64,000 bases of DNA. Source: Dirofilaria immitis. Its lineage: Eukaryota; Nematoda; Chromadorea; Rhabditida; Onchocercidae. The translations under genes were made by a program, and so were the position numbers. The stretch is from the NCBI GenBank assembly GCA_024305405.1, contig JAKNDB010000109.1, forward strand, positions 2,976,001 through 3,040,000. Direction: 5' to 3'. Positions 1 through 11,114 of the stretch are shown in pieces. How positions within the stretch are numbered: position 1 is the first letter of the stretch; each line of letters opens with the position of its first letter. The notes below the pieces were generated by a model. The model was not told where the DNA came from. It saw only the letters and a list, made by a program, of their open reading frames with translations, and ran no database searches.

Positions 1-290
1 CGTATGTTGATTTCACTAAAAATAGTAGAAGCTATATAATGTATTCTGCATAAACTTTCTATCTATTTTATTTCCTGATTTTTTGCTCTTATTATTCTTC
101 CGGCAATTTGGAAATGCATTGACACCACATCCAGGGTTTTCTTTATACTGATTATTTGTATAATTTTTTACGATATTATTGCTTCCAACTTAACATCAAG
201 CTTAACAACGGCCACCGATTCTTCCTTCAAACGACAGTAAATCTTATCTGATGTTTTCGAACTAAACAATTACAAATGTTTTCTTTAGGT
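1..290. other. No recognised feature
   Basis: AT-rich sequence of ordinary nuclear composition ahead of the T-rich mitochondrial segment. I see no open frame, RNA gene or repeat in it. The change to strongly T-biased sequence at about 290 marks the approximate left edge of the mitochondrial insertion. Confidence 0.5.
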
Positions 291-337
291 GTTTCTACTT
301 TTTTTGTCTTTTTTGTTTTTGTTTTTAAATTGATCGT

Positions 338-541
338 TTGATTTTTGTTTTAATTGGTGTTGAGTTCTCTTTTTTTCTTTCTCAATTTATTATGCTTTTT
401 TTGAATCTGTTTTATTTTATGCGTTTTGGAGTTGTTTCTGGACTGGTTGGATTAATTGTTCTTTTTATTAAGGGTTATGGTTTTGATAAGGTTATGCCTC
501 ATTTTTATAATATTAAGTTTGATTTTATTTGGTCATATTAA
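338..541 (+). pseudogene. nad4L-like mitochondrial fragment
   Basis: An open frame of 67 codons starting with TTG, a common nematode mitochondrial start. The product is almost entirely hydrophobic and contains FVLIGVEFSFF, similar in style to the conserved segment of NADH dehydrogenase subunit 4L (about 77 residues). It lies in the T-rich insertion upstream of cox2, as nad4L does in filarial mitochondrial genomes. The assignment rests on composition, size and position; another small nad subunit is possible. It is not expected to be expressed in the nucleus. Confidence 0.35.
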
Positions 542-980
542 TGTATATTACCTTTTAGTTTATTTATTTAGTATGTAATTTTTTGTTTACTGGTAGTTTT
601 TTATTGTTTTATTGATGTTCCAGAATAATCGGCTATACGTTTTAATTTTTAACTCTATTTGTTCTAGTATTACTTGTTTTTTTTCTTCATGTTTTTTATA
701 AAATGTTTTGATTTTTGTTATATTTTCTTGTAATATTTAAAATTTGTTTTTTTGAGCTGAATTAGGCTTTCTGTAACAAAATGTAAACGAAATAAATAAA
801 TATATATAACAATGTAATTTAGACAGTGATTACGGAACTCACATTTTTCAACAACAAAAAACCTATGAGCTATTTTTTTTTGAAATTGGAAAAGAAAGTA
901 ATTGTTTTTAATACATTAATAAATTTAATAAAAAGTGATACAAACCATGTGCTTAGTGAATTTATTTTGTTAATAATATT

Positions 981-1600
981 TTGAAAAGATATAGGTTCTT
1001 TTTAAGCGTTGTTGCTTTCTTTCTTTTTGGTTTTTATTTGGTTTTTCATTTGTTTTATATAGAATTATCTAAGTTTGTTTTGATTAGTGATGGCTTAATT
1101 TTTGGTTTTATAATTTCTAGTTTTTTTCATCAAGGTTTTCAATCTAATGCTTTTTTAAGTTTGTTTGTTTTTTCCCTTTGTTTTTGGATGTTTATTTTTT
1201 TCCTTATTTAGTTTTTGAGCTTGTGTTGGTTTGTTGTTTCTTTAACTGATTATTTTTAATTAGTGGTTCGTACATTGATTCCAGTTTTTAATACTTTTTG
1301 ATTTTTTTAAGGAAGATCATCGTTGAGAATGGTTTTCTAGTTTGGTGATATTTTTATTCATTGGTTAAGTTTTTGATAAGTGGGGTTACTTTATTAATAT
1401 TATTTTTTTGATTGGTTATTTTTGATGTTTAATATTTTGAATGTTGGTTTATTTTATTCTTTTTATTTCTTTTGTTAATGGTTCCTGTTGAATCGTTCTT
1501 TGCTTTTTGCTGAGTCATATTTTTTTGATGCTGGTTGTATGTTTTTGTTAAATATAATTTAGTTTATGTTTGTTATATAGTTTAATTTTTAGAATTTCGT
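981..1600 (+). pseudogene. atp6-like mitochondrial fragment
   Basis: T-rich, hydrophobic coding remnants. Codons from about 981 to 1211 encode a membrane protein piece with FVLISDGLIFGF. The stretch from about 1475 reads LLMVPVESFFAF, which resembles the C-terminal helix of nematode ATP synthase subunit 6. Position just upstream of cox2 agrees with the filarial order atp6-cox2. The frame is interrupted between the two parts. The 5' part could belong to another gene; only the 3' part is moderately supported. Confidence 0.35.
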
Positions 1601-1749
1601 TTTTGATGGAGCGTTAGTAAATTCATAATTATTTTTGGTTTTTCAGTATTATTTCTAGTACTTATTTTAGTATCCTTTGTTAATGGTTCCTGTTGAATTG
1701 TTCTTTCCCAAATAAAAGATTATTAAGCTAATGATATATTTTCAAAATT

Positions 1750-2375
1750 ATGTATTCCCTAAGTTCTTATGTTTTTGTTGTTACTATATTCATAGTAATT
1801 ATTCTCATATTATTTTTTCGCTTTTTTTATCATGTTTTGATTTATTTTGATATTTATTTTTGCAGTAATTTTTTCAAGTTTAGTTTGAAACGTAGGGATA
1901 GTCGCATGATTGAATTGGTTTTGATTGTTAATTTTCTAATTATAATGGCTGGTACCGATTTTTGGTTGATTCAATATCAGGATCGTATGTTTCGTCAACT
2001 TGAGTTGACTTTGAGAGTTATCAGTGGTATTGGAGTTATAAATATGATGATAGAGGTAAGCTGAATTTTGATTACTTTATGAAGTCTTTGGATGGTTTAT
2101 CTTTAGGAGATTATCGTTTATTTGATGTTGCTAATCACTATGTTTTACTGTTGCTGTTAATACTGGTATTCATTGTATTTCTAGTGATCTTATTCATTTT
2201 TTTGCTGTTCCTAAGTGTTTTGTTAAAATAGATACTTTGAGTATATTGTTGACTAAAATTATTTTTAATTTGTAATTTTTCTTGTTCTGGTTTATTTTAT
2301 GGTTAGTGTTCTGAAATTTATGATAGTAATCATAGTTTTATGCCTATTGTTTTGGATTTAACTTTTTAGAGTGTT
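1750..2375 (+). pseudogene. cox2: cox2 remnant (cytochrome c oxidase subunit II)
   Basis: Clear cox2 remnant. The first part (to 2064) has an N-terminal membrane segment and the landmarks IIMAGTDFWL and QYQDRMF. After a frame change near 2040 come KSLDGLSLGDYRLFDVANHY (about 2080-2145), SSDLIHFFAVPKCFVKIDTL (about 2180-2240) and SNHSFMPIVLDLTF (about 2325-2365). These match the order of conserved blocks in nematode COII, including part of the CuA region, where the usual CSEICG is altered to CSEIYD. At least two frame breaks, lost invariant residues and stops show that it is non-functional. Confidence 0.9.
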
Positions 2376-2399
2376 GGAAAGATTGATCTATTAATTATT

Positions 2400-3380
2400 T
2401 GTTGGTCTGATTTTTTAATTTATTTTGAAAATATTTAGTTGTGGTCTGAGAGATTTTAAAAATTTGATTTTTTAATTTTTTATCATTTGATATTGCATAT
2501 CAGTAGATATTTTTATCATAGTTATGAATAATAGAATTAAAATGTAAAGATTTAATATTTTTTAAATGAAATGAATTATATTTGATTTTATTGTTATTAA
2601 TATGACGTGTTTTCTGTTTATTTTGACTTTTATAGTTTAAGTTATTTTTCTGTGTAGTTTTTGTAAATCTTTATTTTTATGCTTTAAAGGTTCTGTGCTT
2701 TATATATATATATTGTTTTTTTTAATTAATTTTTTAATCATTTTATAATTTCTATTTTAATAAGGTTTTTTTAATGCTGTTTTAGTTCTTTACTTTTTAT
2801 TTTTGAACTCGGTTTGTTGTTAAATGTTTATTAAAAGCTTAAATATTTATGTAAAGTTATCTTCTGCTCAATGAATTTTTTAAATGACGGTCTTAGCATG
2901 ATGGCATAGGAGTAGCGTAATAGGAGCGACGTAAGTGATTTTTTTATTGTTTTCAAGTATAAATGTTTTTAGCAACTTTTTTGTTTTATATTTTGTTTGA
3001 ATTTTTTTTGATTAAAAATTATTGATTAGAATATAACAAAGAAGAGTCTTCGAAATTTTGTTTTAATCATTTTATTTTTTTGTTTTTAATATTTTCTTGG
3101 GGATAGATTTTATAAAATTTTTTCTATTATTTTAATTTTTTAAATTACTCCAGAATTAACAGAGTTGTAAACACGTAAACAGTATTTATATTAACGTGAA
3201 CTGGCTTTATACCGATGTTATGTATTTTTGTGAGAAGAGAGAAAGATTTTTTTTTGAGACTGTTCGTCTTGAAATTGAACTTGATATTAGTTTAGTCCCT
3301 CGTGAGAAAGAGCGGTTCATGTTTATATTTTTTTTTTAGCGATATTAGTACGAAAGAAAAGTAAAGTAGGTTAATATTTA
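2400..3380 (+). pseudogene. rrnL: Mitochondrial large-subunit rRNA (rrnL) remnant
   Basis: The segment between cox2 and nad3, where rrnL sits in nematode mitochondrial genomes. Its 3' part (about 3230-3380) keeps recognisable large-subunit rRNA features: GAGACTGTTCGTCTT, then CCCTCGTGAGAAAGAGCGG, and TTAGTACGAAAG near the 3' end, as expected for domains V and VI. The 5' part is too AT-rich and diverged to align by eye, so the left boundary is approximate. Confidence 0.7.
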
Positions 3381-3384
3381 TGAC

Positions 3385-3580
3385 CTTTTTGTTTTGATGG
3401 ATTATTCTTTTTTACGTTTTTGTTTTTTTCTTTCTTTTTTTGTTCCTGTTTTTGTGTATTTGTTGTCCATGTTTTTTATTTAATTATTTTTTCGATAGCA
3501 AAATGAGTTCTTATAAATGTGGTTTTGATGTTTGTAAGAAGATTCATGTTCGTTTTAATTTTTTTTGGTTTTGTTTTATG
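3385..3580 (+). pseudogene. nad3: nad3 remnant
   Basis: Directly after rrnL, as expected. The frame reads a hydrophobic N-terminal segment and then KMSSYKCGFDVCKKIHVRFN, which corresponds to the conserved SSYECGF...RFS segment of NADH dehydrogenase subunit 3, with the usual Glu replaced by Lys. The frame runs into nad5-like sequence at about 3580 with no tRNA cluster between, although filarial genomes have several tRNA genes there. The 3' end of nad3 is therefore missing. Confidence 0.75.
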
Positions 3581-4090
3581 GTAATGTCAATTCTCGTAAT
3601 GATGCTATAAGTACTGTTTTTACTAATCGTATTGGTGATTTTTTAAATTATTTTATTTTATTTTCTATGGGCCATTTTTCCTATCAGTTTTTTGGTTCTC
3701 TTTTTCTGAAAATTTTATTTCCGAAAGTTTAAGATCCAGTCATTTTACCAAAATCTGCTTTGCATGCATATTTTGAGATCCTATAGCATCCTATTTCAGC
3801 TTAATTCAATGATCTTCTCCCATCTTTATCTTGTCCTACTTCTCACCCTAATATCTTACTTGTAATTCCACGTCTTCATTTATTCCGATTAATTGCTACT
3901 TTTCTTTTTGGTTCTTTAATAATTTTTTATTTCCACTTTCCATATTTGTTTTTCTATTAATTTTTTGGTATCATTTCAATATTTTTAATGACTATTTTAA
4001 TTTCGACGCTTACTTTATACGGGCTTCATTCAACTAAATTGATTCCTATAGTTTCAAAACTTAAAGAAAATGCTAAAAAGTATATTTTAT
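3580..4090 (+). pseudogene. nad5: nad5-like remnant
   Basis: Begins NVNSRNDAISTVFTNRIGDF, which matches the conserved NADH dehydrogenase subunit 5 region around S-NRIGD. The following roughly 100 bases can still be read as a hydrophobic protein. After about 3720 the sequence is richer in C and A and carries several stops, so the rest is only tentatively assigned. The join to nad3 shows an internal deletion before, during or after insertion. Confidence 0.55.
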
Positions 4091-4099
4091 TTGTTTAAA

Positions 4100-6740
4100 T
4101 ATTACCTAACACTACGTAACGGTATATATTTGCATATTTCATGTATCTCAAAATTTTGTTATAAATTCGTAGAACAAATGACGAATGCATGCATAATCAT
4201 CACATGTTATCAATCGAAACGTTGTACTTTAACCAGAAGACAAATATAAATGGATGTTTACGCAATGCTGATATTAAAACAACGTCTGTATCAAGAGCAC
4301 TCTAATCTTTAATGTTTGTATGAATTATAGAGTCAAAAAGAAATCAAGAAAGAGTTTATTTTTGAAATCTCATAGAAAGTGGTGTTTATATACTAATGGT
4401 TCAAGAAGCAATCAAATTGGAATCAATTACATATAGCCATGAAACGATGGTCTTCAACAACAATAGGTATTACTTTTTGATATTACTAAATCAAAAATTC
4501 TATCGAAAACAGCACAATTGCAATATGGCATAACATTTCCGTTTTTATTGCAAAATGTTCACGTAAAAATAAGGTTATCGAGAACTGAATTATGTTGACG
4601 AATGTTTATAGCTGACCGAATTGGATTTTATGATGAACAATTCAACCGATGTATATTTTACGGAGAAGGAAAAAAGATGAGAATTTAGAATTAGTATCAG
4701 TTCAATTATAACTCTTCTTTTAAACAATATTATATGGCAAAATTATTCTAATTCTATGTGCAATAATAAAATTAGCCTAACGGTTATGTGAAGGAATAAT
4801 GATTATGTACGTTTCTCATACCTATCCTTTGTGCAACATTCTTCATCTAGAGCATGAGGGAAAAATTCGCCATTCATGTTTTAATTTCTCATTTAATGAA
4901 GTAATTCAATCTCCCACTATTATACTAAAAGTGGTTTGAAATCACGTTACTACAATATTAAATGATGATGTGAATTTTTCTTCAATAGATGAATTCATTA
5001 TATTTAAAAGAAAAAGCGAAGCAAACTAGCATAACGTTAAGCTTCTCCGATTTGATATTAGAAACTGAATCACTAGAAATATACATCCCAAAACTGATAA
5101 CTTTTCTGCCTGAGACAGAAAAGTTATCTTTAACTCTTTCCGTAATTTTGCTTTTTATCCTTTTGCACATTAAAATTTGATTTCCTCAGATTATTCTTCT
5201 AGAATGCATCTATTATTTCCCTCGGAAGATATGCTGCTCATCCAGAAAATAATTTGCTTTGTAGAGGAATCATTTTCGAAACTTTTTATGCTAACAGTTT
5301 GTTAGTAGATTTCTTTTCTTTCTTTATTCTTTTTTCCTTCCTGAAATATGTGAAACTGATTTAGGAATTGTTCACTCAGATTGATTTAACAATTGTCTAC
5401 GCAATATATTGAATATTAAATTTATAACAAATGTTCGAGAATCTGTAATTCATTTGAAATTGATTAAGAAAGCGATCAAAACAAATTGCTCAACTTATGC
5501 GGTGTAATACGAAATGCACATTTCTATTTTAAATCTTCCAAACTTAGAATTATTTGATCCAGCACAATCGTAAAAACAAATCACTTCAAATAGGTTAAAT
5601 TATAAAAATTTTAACTAGAGCTATCAAAGACATTTGAAATTGTTGTCGATGTTTCTACTTCATTTTCAGTAGAAAAAATAATTCAATAGAAGTAACGTTT
5701 TGGGAATGACGGATGATCGTTGATTAAAGTTCCATTTTTGATCATCAACTGTATCTATCATTTGATTACTAAAGCAAAAAGTAAGCAAAAAAAACATCGT
5801 GATTATCAAACTATTTGAGGACTAAGTAAAGATGTTTTCGCAAGGAAACCAATATTTCTTGAAATGAAAACATAGAATCATAAATTCAGTAATTCTGAAT
5901 AAATTTTGCAATAGTTAAATACAGTAGAATGATGAGCAACAAACAATATGAGAAGTATACAAGTTGATTTGATCGAAATATTCAATGATTTACACATTTT
6001 TTCAGCACAGATTCAAAATTAGTTATAGTGACTAATTAATCTAACGCTTTATATAATAATTGGAGGTCTGTATATGAAGAATTAACATTATTTGCCAGCC
6101 GGTACTTTGGAACATGTATGAATTGAAACGGCAGAATACAGAAGCATGTTTATAGCATGTAAACAGCTTTTTTTTCAAATTTGAATAATTTTTACAATTT
6201 ATTAATAGGTTGACAGAATCGATTTTGAAGAAAAATATGCACTCAAATATTAGGTCTACAATATATAAGACAACTTTCCCTTTGTTATTTGAATAGAAAC
6301 CTCATAAACAAAAATGTCGTCTTAAATGGGTAAAATGGATCATGGAAAATTATCAATTAATTAATTAGTCGATGATGAAAAGCTAAAAAAAAATTGATGG
6401 TGAAATCGTTTCATCAATTTATAACGCTCTTCATTATCTAAGCATAAGCATAGTATTTCATTGCAATAGTTGGAACAGCGTTATCTTTTGGCCTACCATT
6501 GAACAAGCTTTTCTTGATTAGCTTCATTAGAAGCATGATCGAACGTCAGACAGAAATCATTTGCAGATCTTAGCTAATTTTTTTCTCGACATTCATTCAG
6601 CGTCTTTTGATAAATTGCTTCTTTATTGTCCAATATTTACTTTTTTTTTTCTTTTTAGCTCAGATTTTGTTGATTATTTTGTACTGTTTAGTTGTCTTTT
6701 AACGTAAATTTTTATTGATTTAACCTTTATTTGGCAATAG
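4100..6740. other. Gene-free AT-rich stretch
   Basis: About 2.6 kb between the mitochondrial insertion and the rRNA fragment. Open frames here are short, overlap on both strands and lack splice-site context or protein-like composition. I recognise no RNA gene or repeat. Confidence 0.4.
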
Positions 6741-6750
6741 TAAAAGATGG

Positions 6751-6834
6751 AAGTGATTATTCGCTGAATTTAAGCATATAACTAAACGGAGAAAAAGAAA
6801 TTAACGAGGATTTCCTTAGTAACGGCAAGTGAAA
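6751..6834 (+). pseudogene. 5' fragment of 28S rRNA
   Basis: Carries the near-universal start of eukaryotic 28S rRNA: GAATTTAAGCATATAACTAA, then a CGGAG-AAAAGAAA-TAAC block and CCTTAGTAACGGC-AGTGAA. It differs at several invariant sites, for example AAACGGAG for AAGCGGAG and AACGGCAAG for AACGGCGAG. About 85 bases are recognisable; the conserved continuation of the first expansion segment is absent, and no 5.8S gene is visible upstream. It is a decayed, isolated copy and not part of the rDNA array. Confidence 0.85.
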
Positions 6835-7258
6835 AGGAAAAATCCTCATTTTCTGCAAAAATAGTATTATTTATTAGCTGAACGCAACCATTTAGAAATT
6901 TCTTCACATTTATGTAAATCTTACCAGTGTTCAATTTTGAAGAATATACCAAATGAATATTATGCAAGGTCTTTTAACAGAAAACTAAACAGTCTTTTTG
7001 AAAACGACGCGAGAGGTATAAGTCCACAAAATGTTTTACATTTAAATTGCACTTCAATAACTCATCGCCTTCCTTTGCGTCTTCGTTAAATAATTTCATC
7101 ATTGTGGCAAAGACACGTCGCACCGAGACTGAACTATCTATGTTTCCAAAATTTGTTGTTTTAAATATGCTTGTAAATAACAAGCATTCTTGACTCTTCT
7201 TTCTTGAATTATACATTCTTATCGAGTGATCGCCAAGTTAAGACATTCTTGTTTCATC

Positions 7259-7301
7259 GATTAAGCATTGCAGTCACATATCTGAGGGGTGAGATGGTAC
7301 C
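7259..7301 (+). repeat. Direct repeat, copy 1
   Basis: Starts GATTAAGCATTGCAGTCA and includes TCTGAGGGGTGAGATGG. A second copy at 7529-7569 differs by a few substitutions and indels. The two copies bracket a 58-codon open frame. Confidence 0.7.
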
Positions 7302-7356
7302 GCTCTTTCTCAAACTGAGGATTCAACAACTTAACTGCTGAAATCGAAATTTTTGA

Positions 7357-7530
7357 GAGTCTGCGGTGTACAAATCATTGCCAGAACCTCCAGATGAATA
7401 TGGCGAAATATATCTCGTAAGAAATGGTTCTGATTTTCCTCTCAGCATTGGAGTAAATTTAGGTAGCCTTGGTAGTTACCCTGTACAAAAACTGATGAAT
7501 CCAAAGTTTTTGGAATCCACCAGTCACTGA
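7357..7530 (+). other. Unassigned open frame between direct repeats
   Basis: An open stretch of 58 codons without an obvious start, ending in TGA. The peptide contains LPEPPDEYGEIYLVRN and then FPLSIGVNLGSLGSY, a balanced globular composition unlike random AT-rich translation. A possible acceptor (TTTTTGAG) lies just before it. It could be one exon of a nematode gene, or part of a captured foreign segment like the rRNA and dusB pieces on either side. I do not recognise the family. Confidence 0.3.
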
Positions 7531-7569
7531 TTAAGCATCTCAGTCATATATCTGAGGTGAGATGGCACC
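7529..7569 (+). repeat. Direct repeat, copy 2
   Basis: GATTAAGCAT, then CTCAGTCATATATCTGAGG and TGAGATGGCACC. It matches the copy at 7259-7301 closely, with a small number of changes. Confidence 0.7.
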
Positions 7570-7690
7570 AATAATCCAAAATCTTTTAATATTATATTGA
7601 GTAGGGCACTTAAAATGTCTGTTCTTGCAAAAAAGTAGTGCAAAAAAAACTCATTATGTGATTAATAAAAAAAATCTTATGCTCTTCCAA

Positions 7691-7840
7691 ATAAGAAATT
7701 TGAAGATTGTTCTCCGGTAATTCTATTACGATGTCTGGGGTGACTGATTATCCATTTAGAAGTATTGTAAAGGAACTCGGTGCAAGTTTATTAATCTCAG
7801 AAATGACTGCAACTCGGCAATATCATAAATTGTACTTTCA
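7691..7840 (+). pseudogene. dusB: Bacterial-type dusB fragment, probably Wolbachia-derived
   Basis: The frame reads PVILL, a one-base slip, then MSGVTDYPFRSIVKELGASL and LISEMTATRQ. This is the N-terminal flavin-binding part of a bacterial tRNA-dihydrouridine synthase (consensus PVILAPMSGVTD-PFR...SEM). Eukaryotic Dus proteins have a different motif here. Roughly 45 of about 320 residues remain, with no further homology after about 7840. Filarial genomes commonly carry short nuclear insertions of Wolbachia DNA, which is the likeliest source. It is a broken fragment in a eukaryotic chromosome and is not expected to make enzyme. A lineage other than Wolbachia cannot be excluded without a search. 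Confidence 0.65.
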
Positions 7841-10800
7841 CATTACAGTCTCACCAAATTTTATAACTTCTATTTAATTAGATCTTGATGTTCTAACGTC
7901 TTTAGCTACAATTACAGTTCACATTGTTTATGAATGAAGTATAGAATTTAAGAAACAAGGAATGGTTTTCCTCATGATCTTGAGCATCATGTTACTTTGT
8001 ATTTGCGCAAAAAAGAAGTCCCCAGCCTTACGAAACACTTGTATTTGTGAATTTAGGTTTATAACGATAATGAAAGACATTTATGACGATAATGAATGAT
8101 ATCAATGATAATGAAAGACAGTGCAACTGAGCTGAACATTTGCATTATCAGAATCGCACAAAGCCGAAAAAATGAACTCTATAATACAATAAAACCGATT
8201 CGGACATTCATTTTACATGCTATACTGCCACAAAAACATAGTGAACAAATACAAGCGGAATTACGGTTAAACTACAGATAAACTCTAGAAATGGTCCAGA
8301 AGTATCTGAGCTTCACAACATCTTAAATATGGGAAGGAAATGACTATATGGCATGCTACTACGATTAATCCAGCAACTAAATTAGTCAGCTATTGCGATC
8401 ATTTCTTTGGGCAACATCATAATGATTTTTGGTTACAAGTGACTAAACCTTCCCATAATTACTTCACAATTAGTTTTTCTTCTACGCACTCTACACAAGC
8501 ACTTTATAAAGTGCAAATAATAAAAGAATGAAGAATAGCATATACTACTAATAAAATATCAGTTGACAAGCGGAAGATTATCATAATATCGATATATGAA
8601 ATATTAATGGAACGTTTTTTATTACAAACAAATTAGAATACAAATAGAGTCGGCTACTGATCGATGAGATAAGTAAAGTAATTCTTACCGTACAGCTCGC
8701 TATTTATATATTTATGTAAAACCATATAAACTGATCGATCCTCTAAATTTCTAAATGACGTGTGCATCGCTTTCAAAAGTTCGTAATAATCTTGATTTTT
8801 TCTTCATCATCTTTTACAGGATCCTAGAAAATGGGATATTACAATTACATACAATTGGAAATTAAAAACTCAGAAGGCATATTCCTCGATGAATAATTTA
8901 TATTTTGAAAGTCGTTTATCTGCTTTCTGGTGCTTATAGAAAAAATTGCTTGAAGAGGAATTGTCCGACATTGCTGATAATGACCTCGGAACATAACGAA
9001 AACAACAAAATTGAGGCAAACGGATTACGAGGGATTATTTCCACACTGAATATACAAAACGCAAACCCTGATTGTCATGAAAACTGATACAAAATGTTAC
9101 TAACATAACCATGTATTATCGTCCATGTGATTTTATCATCAGTTTGTGTTGTTGCTTCCAAAGAATGCCGAGCTGAGTCGTAAATGTAATTCTAAAAATT
9201 ACACAAACTGTAATCAGAATAACCTTGCAAATAACTCTTATCATAAATAATCAAAAAGTCAGCAAATTTTCAAAGGAAATATTTAGATTAGGCATAACGT
9301 GATTCTGAATGCGACAGCACAATGAAAATCGTTAGTGTGGGAAGCTTAAAACAACATTTTTATAAAATAGATAAAATTGATCAAAGGGGTATATATATTT
9401 TGCTGCAAAAATTCATCCTTAGGTAGTTTCTTAACTTCAAGAGTAATTTTATCTGATTCAACTAGAGATGCTTTGTCAATCATCTGCACAATTTCCGACA
9501 AATCCTCTTCCTTTTGACGAATTAATTCAGCATAGCGAATCAAGACCAAATTTCTTTTGCATAAATGAAAATGTAGGAAAAAATAATTTCCCATTAAGTT
9601 TTCGGTCCGAAAATGGTGGAAAATGAGCCAAAATTGGAAAATATATTAATCTGATAGAAGAAATCAAGTTACTGATAATTTGCAGTTGAATTCAATAATA
9701 ATATCAATGTCTTGACAAAAATCCACATGATTTATAGTAAAAATTTGCCAGCAAATTGTTCGTTAAGATACAAATTCTGGAAAATTTTTCACATAATAAT
9801 TATCAAGCCCTCGCGTATATTTGCTAAAAATGTAGATTAAATAACCGTAAAATATTTTATGCTAAATTTGGGATATACTTAATATACAACGAACAAATTA
9901 TTCGCAGCAATAGCGACTCATTTTAAAATTCCCTATAAGTGGACTAATCCACATGGTTAATTACACAGATGTATATAATGGATTTACATAAACGTGAACA
10001 AGAGTGCAAATGAGCTCAGAATACTTGATCTCAGAGGATATAGAAAAAGAGAGAAAAGTAGTCTAGCCTTAGAAATGGTTGCTACGGGTAACTCGATCGG
10101 AAGACCTATTTTCATTATTGCTTTGTTTTTTACAAATTCCATCTTTACTGTTTTTTCCACAACTCCACATAACTCACTCAGTTGTAGGATATGCCATATC
10201 TTATTTCCTTTCGTGTTTTCATAAGAGAACATGCAAACACTTTGCTTCTTGTTTACATATGACTTCATAACTAATAGTTCAATCTATAACTCAATGAATT
10301 GTGATTTTTTAATATTCCATTATGGATTGATGAAGAATGATCCAGGGGTTTCAGTTACTTCCAGAAGTTCCACTTACTTTTGAAGTAATGCTTGATAAGA
10401 TTCATAGAATTCCACTCTCCAAAAAATGATTTGTCGATTTTGAGTTCGATAGGGAGAGATAAGTCAGTACAAAAGACACCAACTCATTCTGCTTTTGAAA
10501 GACTACAAGAAATTCTGATGTGGTTTGCAAAAATTTTCACTCACAAAAGCTAGATGAAGATTTGTTCAAGTTGCAAAATATGAAAAAATGGAGGAAACTG
10601 TAAGAACATAGTTGAATTTTCTGTCACATAAACTTGTTTTCATGATAGAAAATTTTCCAATATTAATATGTGACAACATGCCTTCTTATTAGTCTTTTGA
10701 ATGACTATTGATTGCCTCAGAATAATCACACAGTTGAAAGGATTTAATTTCTGAACACGAAGTTTACTGTTGTGGATATTTCTATCGACCAAATCATCAA

Positions 10801-11100
10801 TAAATACAGATTATGTGACAATGGAAAATGGTATGTTGTTTCTCGATATCATACTTTCGTACGCGCCAAAAAAGACAGACACATGTTCTTTTTCTGCATC
10901 TTTTCGCTGTAGAATTAATGCTGATAAAGACTTACGCAAATATTATATTTAATAAATTTAATAGCACCAATCTACAAATTCTGGAGGTTGCAGTGCATGC
11001 TCATTACTTCAACTCTATTGCTGAAGGAGTCACATTGATTCTCATTGTCATGTTTGCAGGCCCTTTGTATAACACAGGACGTACCGCGCCAAAAATTCCA
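7841..11100. other. Gene-poor stretch
   Basis: No gene is certain here. Weak exon-like frames occur on the minus strand at 9346-9594 and 9984-10268; the first is listed separately. Plus-strand open frames of 60-95 codons around 8100-9090 and 10770-11115 have no splice support or recognisable motif. Confidence 0.35.
9346..9594 (-). CDS. Possible exon encoding a short helical segment
   Basis: The minus strand reads [20 protein letters not shown] and then [18 protein letters not shown], a charged, helix-like peptide that stands out from surrounding noise. Flanking residues look like translated intron or intergenic DNA. No clear partner exon or start was found, and a chance frame is possible. 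Confidence 0.2.
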   Translation of the reverse strand: MGNYFFLHFHLCKRNLVLIRYAELIRQKEEDLSEIVQMIDKASLVESDKITLEVKKLPKDEFLQQNIYTPLINFIYFIKMLF

Positions 11101-11114
11101 CAACTTCAGGAATA

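Larger units (their letters stand above)
290..4100 (+). pseudogene. Nuclear copy of mitochondrial DNA (numt)
   Basis: A block of about 3.8 kb with the extreme T excess on one strand that is typical of nematode mitochondrial coding strands. Pieces of cox2, rrnL, nad3 and nad5 follow one another in the expected nematode order, with nad4L- and atp6-like stretches upstream. Frames are broken by stops and indels even if TGA is read as Trp, nad3 runs straight into nad5, and the flanks are nuclear-like with multi-exon nuclear genes further right. This fits an old, decaying nuclear insertion rather than a live mitochondrial genome. A chimeric assembly is the alternative, but the decay argues against it. 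Individual pieces are listed separately. Confidence 0.85.

Noticed and set aside
4982..5180. Overlapping open frames on both strands (63 and 62 codons)
   Set aside because: Almost exact mirror frames over the same bases with no motif or splice context; at most one could be real and neither looks protein-like.
6846..7250. Continuation of the 28S gene beyond the first 85 bases
   Set aside because: The expected conserved first-expansion-segment sequence is absent, and what is there does not align by eye; words resembling rRNA are too short.
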